From Pithys albifrons albifrons (taxonomy: Eukaryota; Chordata; Aves; Passeriformes; Thamnophilidae): DNA of 64,000 bases. Position numbers and translations under genes: made by a program. This document shows, one piece after another, positions 63,111 through 64,000 of this stretch; the first letter of the stretch is position 1; each line of letters begins with the position of its first letter. The stretch is from assembly GCF_047495875.1 (NCBI RefSeq), contig NC_092461.1:64716299-64780298 (forward strand). The letters are read 5' to 3'. The notes under the pieces were generated by a model. That model was not told where the DNA came from, did not search any database, and saw nothing but the letters and a program-made list of their open reading frames with translations.

Positions 63111-63603
63111 ATGACTGCAGAATTAACAAGCTGAATGATCTTTCTAACATATAGTCCTGCCATTGCATCCAACAGCTTTTGAAAAGCAAGCTAAACAGCT
63201 CCACGGATGCTTCTGCTGGTATTTGCTTGCAACCTCCAAAATAGATGTAAATGCATAAAGCGTTCATACCTTTTGATTGCATTGTTTTCAACGTGATGCC
63301 TGAATAATGACTTCCCACCCAAAACGTGGTGCTGCTTACAGCCGACAGGATTTCTCAGCACCATCAGTGAGAATCACATCGGGAGGTTCAGAATCTCGGC
63401 TGCCCCACCCCAAGCCTGCGGGGGTGTTTATTGCCTCCCCCTGGTCTCTGCTTTATGTTTGATTTGGTTTATATGTTGTTTTTCCTTTTTTTCCTTTAGT
63501 CTGCCCTACTAAACCCGTCGAGATTCAGCAGCTGTAGCCGTGTATAACTTCCAGTCATCTCCCATATTTCTGATGCTTCCCCCCCGCTTTTGTTTAATCG
63601 CAG

Positions 63604-63782
63604 AGAGTGCCTTAAACGAGAGTTTAAGAATGTGCTCGTCTTCCATGAACATCCGCATCAGCCAGGAGGATTTTGTTCTTAAGCTTGAAGGGAATCAAGA
63701 AGTCGTTTTGAGAAAAGGAGACTGGATAGCCCTTTACCCGCAGATTTTGCACATGGACCCTGAGGTCTATGAAGATCCTAAG
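63604..63782 (+). CDS. CYP7B1: CYP7B1 exon 5 (K-helix exon)
   Basis: Internal exon of 179 nt: 2 bases completing a glutamate codon, then 59 codons, ending in phase 0 at AAG|GTAAAC. The acceptor is a C/T tract ending TTTAATCGCAG. The frame stays open past the donor to 63950, but that extension is intronic. The peptide begins ESALNESLR. It contains the invariant K-helix ExxR as ESLR (63618-63629), with the same spacing as human ESSIFEALR. It ends LRKGDWIALYPQILHMDPEVYEDPK, which matches human [25 protein letters not shown] in position. This leaves about 90 C-terminal residues, including the FxxGxxxCxG heme-cysteine loop, for a last exon beyond base 64000. Confidence 0.95.
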
Positions 63783-64000
63783 GTAAACATTCAGCTGGTG
63801 CTACTCTTCCTACTCCAGGCACATCGAAGCAGCCAAGCCCTTTGCGATCTGTGGGTTGTTGTTTTTTTTTACTGCTGTTCCTTCTTGTGGAACAAATCTT
63901 CCTATTTTCAGATGTATTTTCTACAGCCCTACAGGTCAAAGGATTCATGACCTGAAGAGAGAAATATGGTGATGAGACTGACTGCGACTGCTTTCAAAGG
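63783..64000 (+). other. CYP7B1: CYP7B1 intron 5, 5' end
   Basis: Sequence after the exon 5 donor GTAAAC. The reading frame stays open to 63950, but the homology stops at the donor. Nothing else is recognisable in the last 218 bases. Confidence 0.85.

Larger units (their letters stand above)
57572..63603 (+). other. CYP7B1: CYP7B1 intron 4
   Basis: A 6.0 kb intron, phase 1. The first half (to about 60600) is ordinary AT-rich sequence with an A-rich stretch near 59850-59900. The second half (about 60640-63470) has far more CpGs and mixed-sequence complexity than the rest of the window and is treated below as candidate conserved elements. Confidence 0.9.

Overview
The window reads as vertebrate, almost certainly avian, nuclear DNA. 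It is AT-rich and CpG-poor. Its dispersed repeats are mostly CR1 LINEs, plus two LTR insertions and one old MIR. The only coding matter is four short exons separated by long introns. No bacterial-style genes, operons, CRISPR arrays or rRNA operons are present.

The one gene I can support is CYP7B1 (oxysterol / 25-hydroxycholesterol 7-alpha-hydroxylase), on the + strand. Four consecutive internal exons lie at 49890-50026, 56326-56922, 57365-57571 and 63604-63782. All have AG/GT boundaries and mutually compatible phases (1-1-1-1-0). Together they encode about 373 codons, close to residues 42-414 of a family that is about 506 residues long. The exon for the N-terminal membrane anchor is missing, and so is the last exon with the heme-cysteine loop. 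Exon 1 must lie before base 1, which makes intron 1 longer than 49.9 kb here. The last exon lies beyond base 64000.

Layout. 1-49889 is intron 1. It holds a CR1 split by an ERVL-type solo LTR (668-1750), an antisense CR1 (3552-4356), a tRNA/5S-rRNA composite SINE with target-site duplications (9128-9500), and a MIR (about 14637-14812). It also holds a CpG-retaining, conserved-looking block (18270-18685), a TAAT-rich block (about 19990-20200), a CR1 tail (about 20898-20972), a long rearranged CR1 with ORF1 and RT remnants and an LTR-like insertion (35581-38990), and a very old CR1 (about 43390-43760). 50027-56325 is intron 2, with a CpG-retaining block at about 52020-52355. 56923-57364 is the short intron 3. 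57572-63603 is intron 4, whose 3' half looks like a cluster of conserved non-coding elements. 63783-64000 begins intron 5.

The two most interesting things are the tRNA-Gln/5S composite SINE with a non-poly(A) CATA-type end, and the blocks of intronic sequence that keep CpGs and dense homeodomain-, POU- and nuclear-receptor-like sites. In mammals BHLHE22 is the neighbour beyond the 3' end of CYP7B1, so such blocks could be distal enhancers for it or for CYP7B1. That assignment is inference; no alignment was possible.
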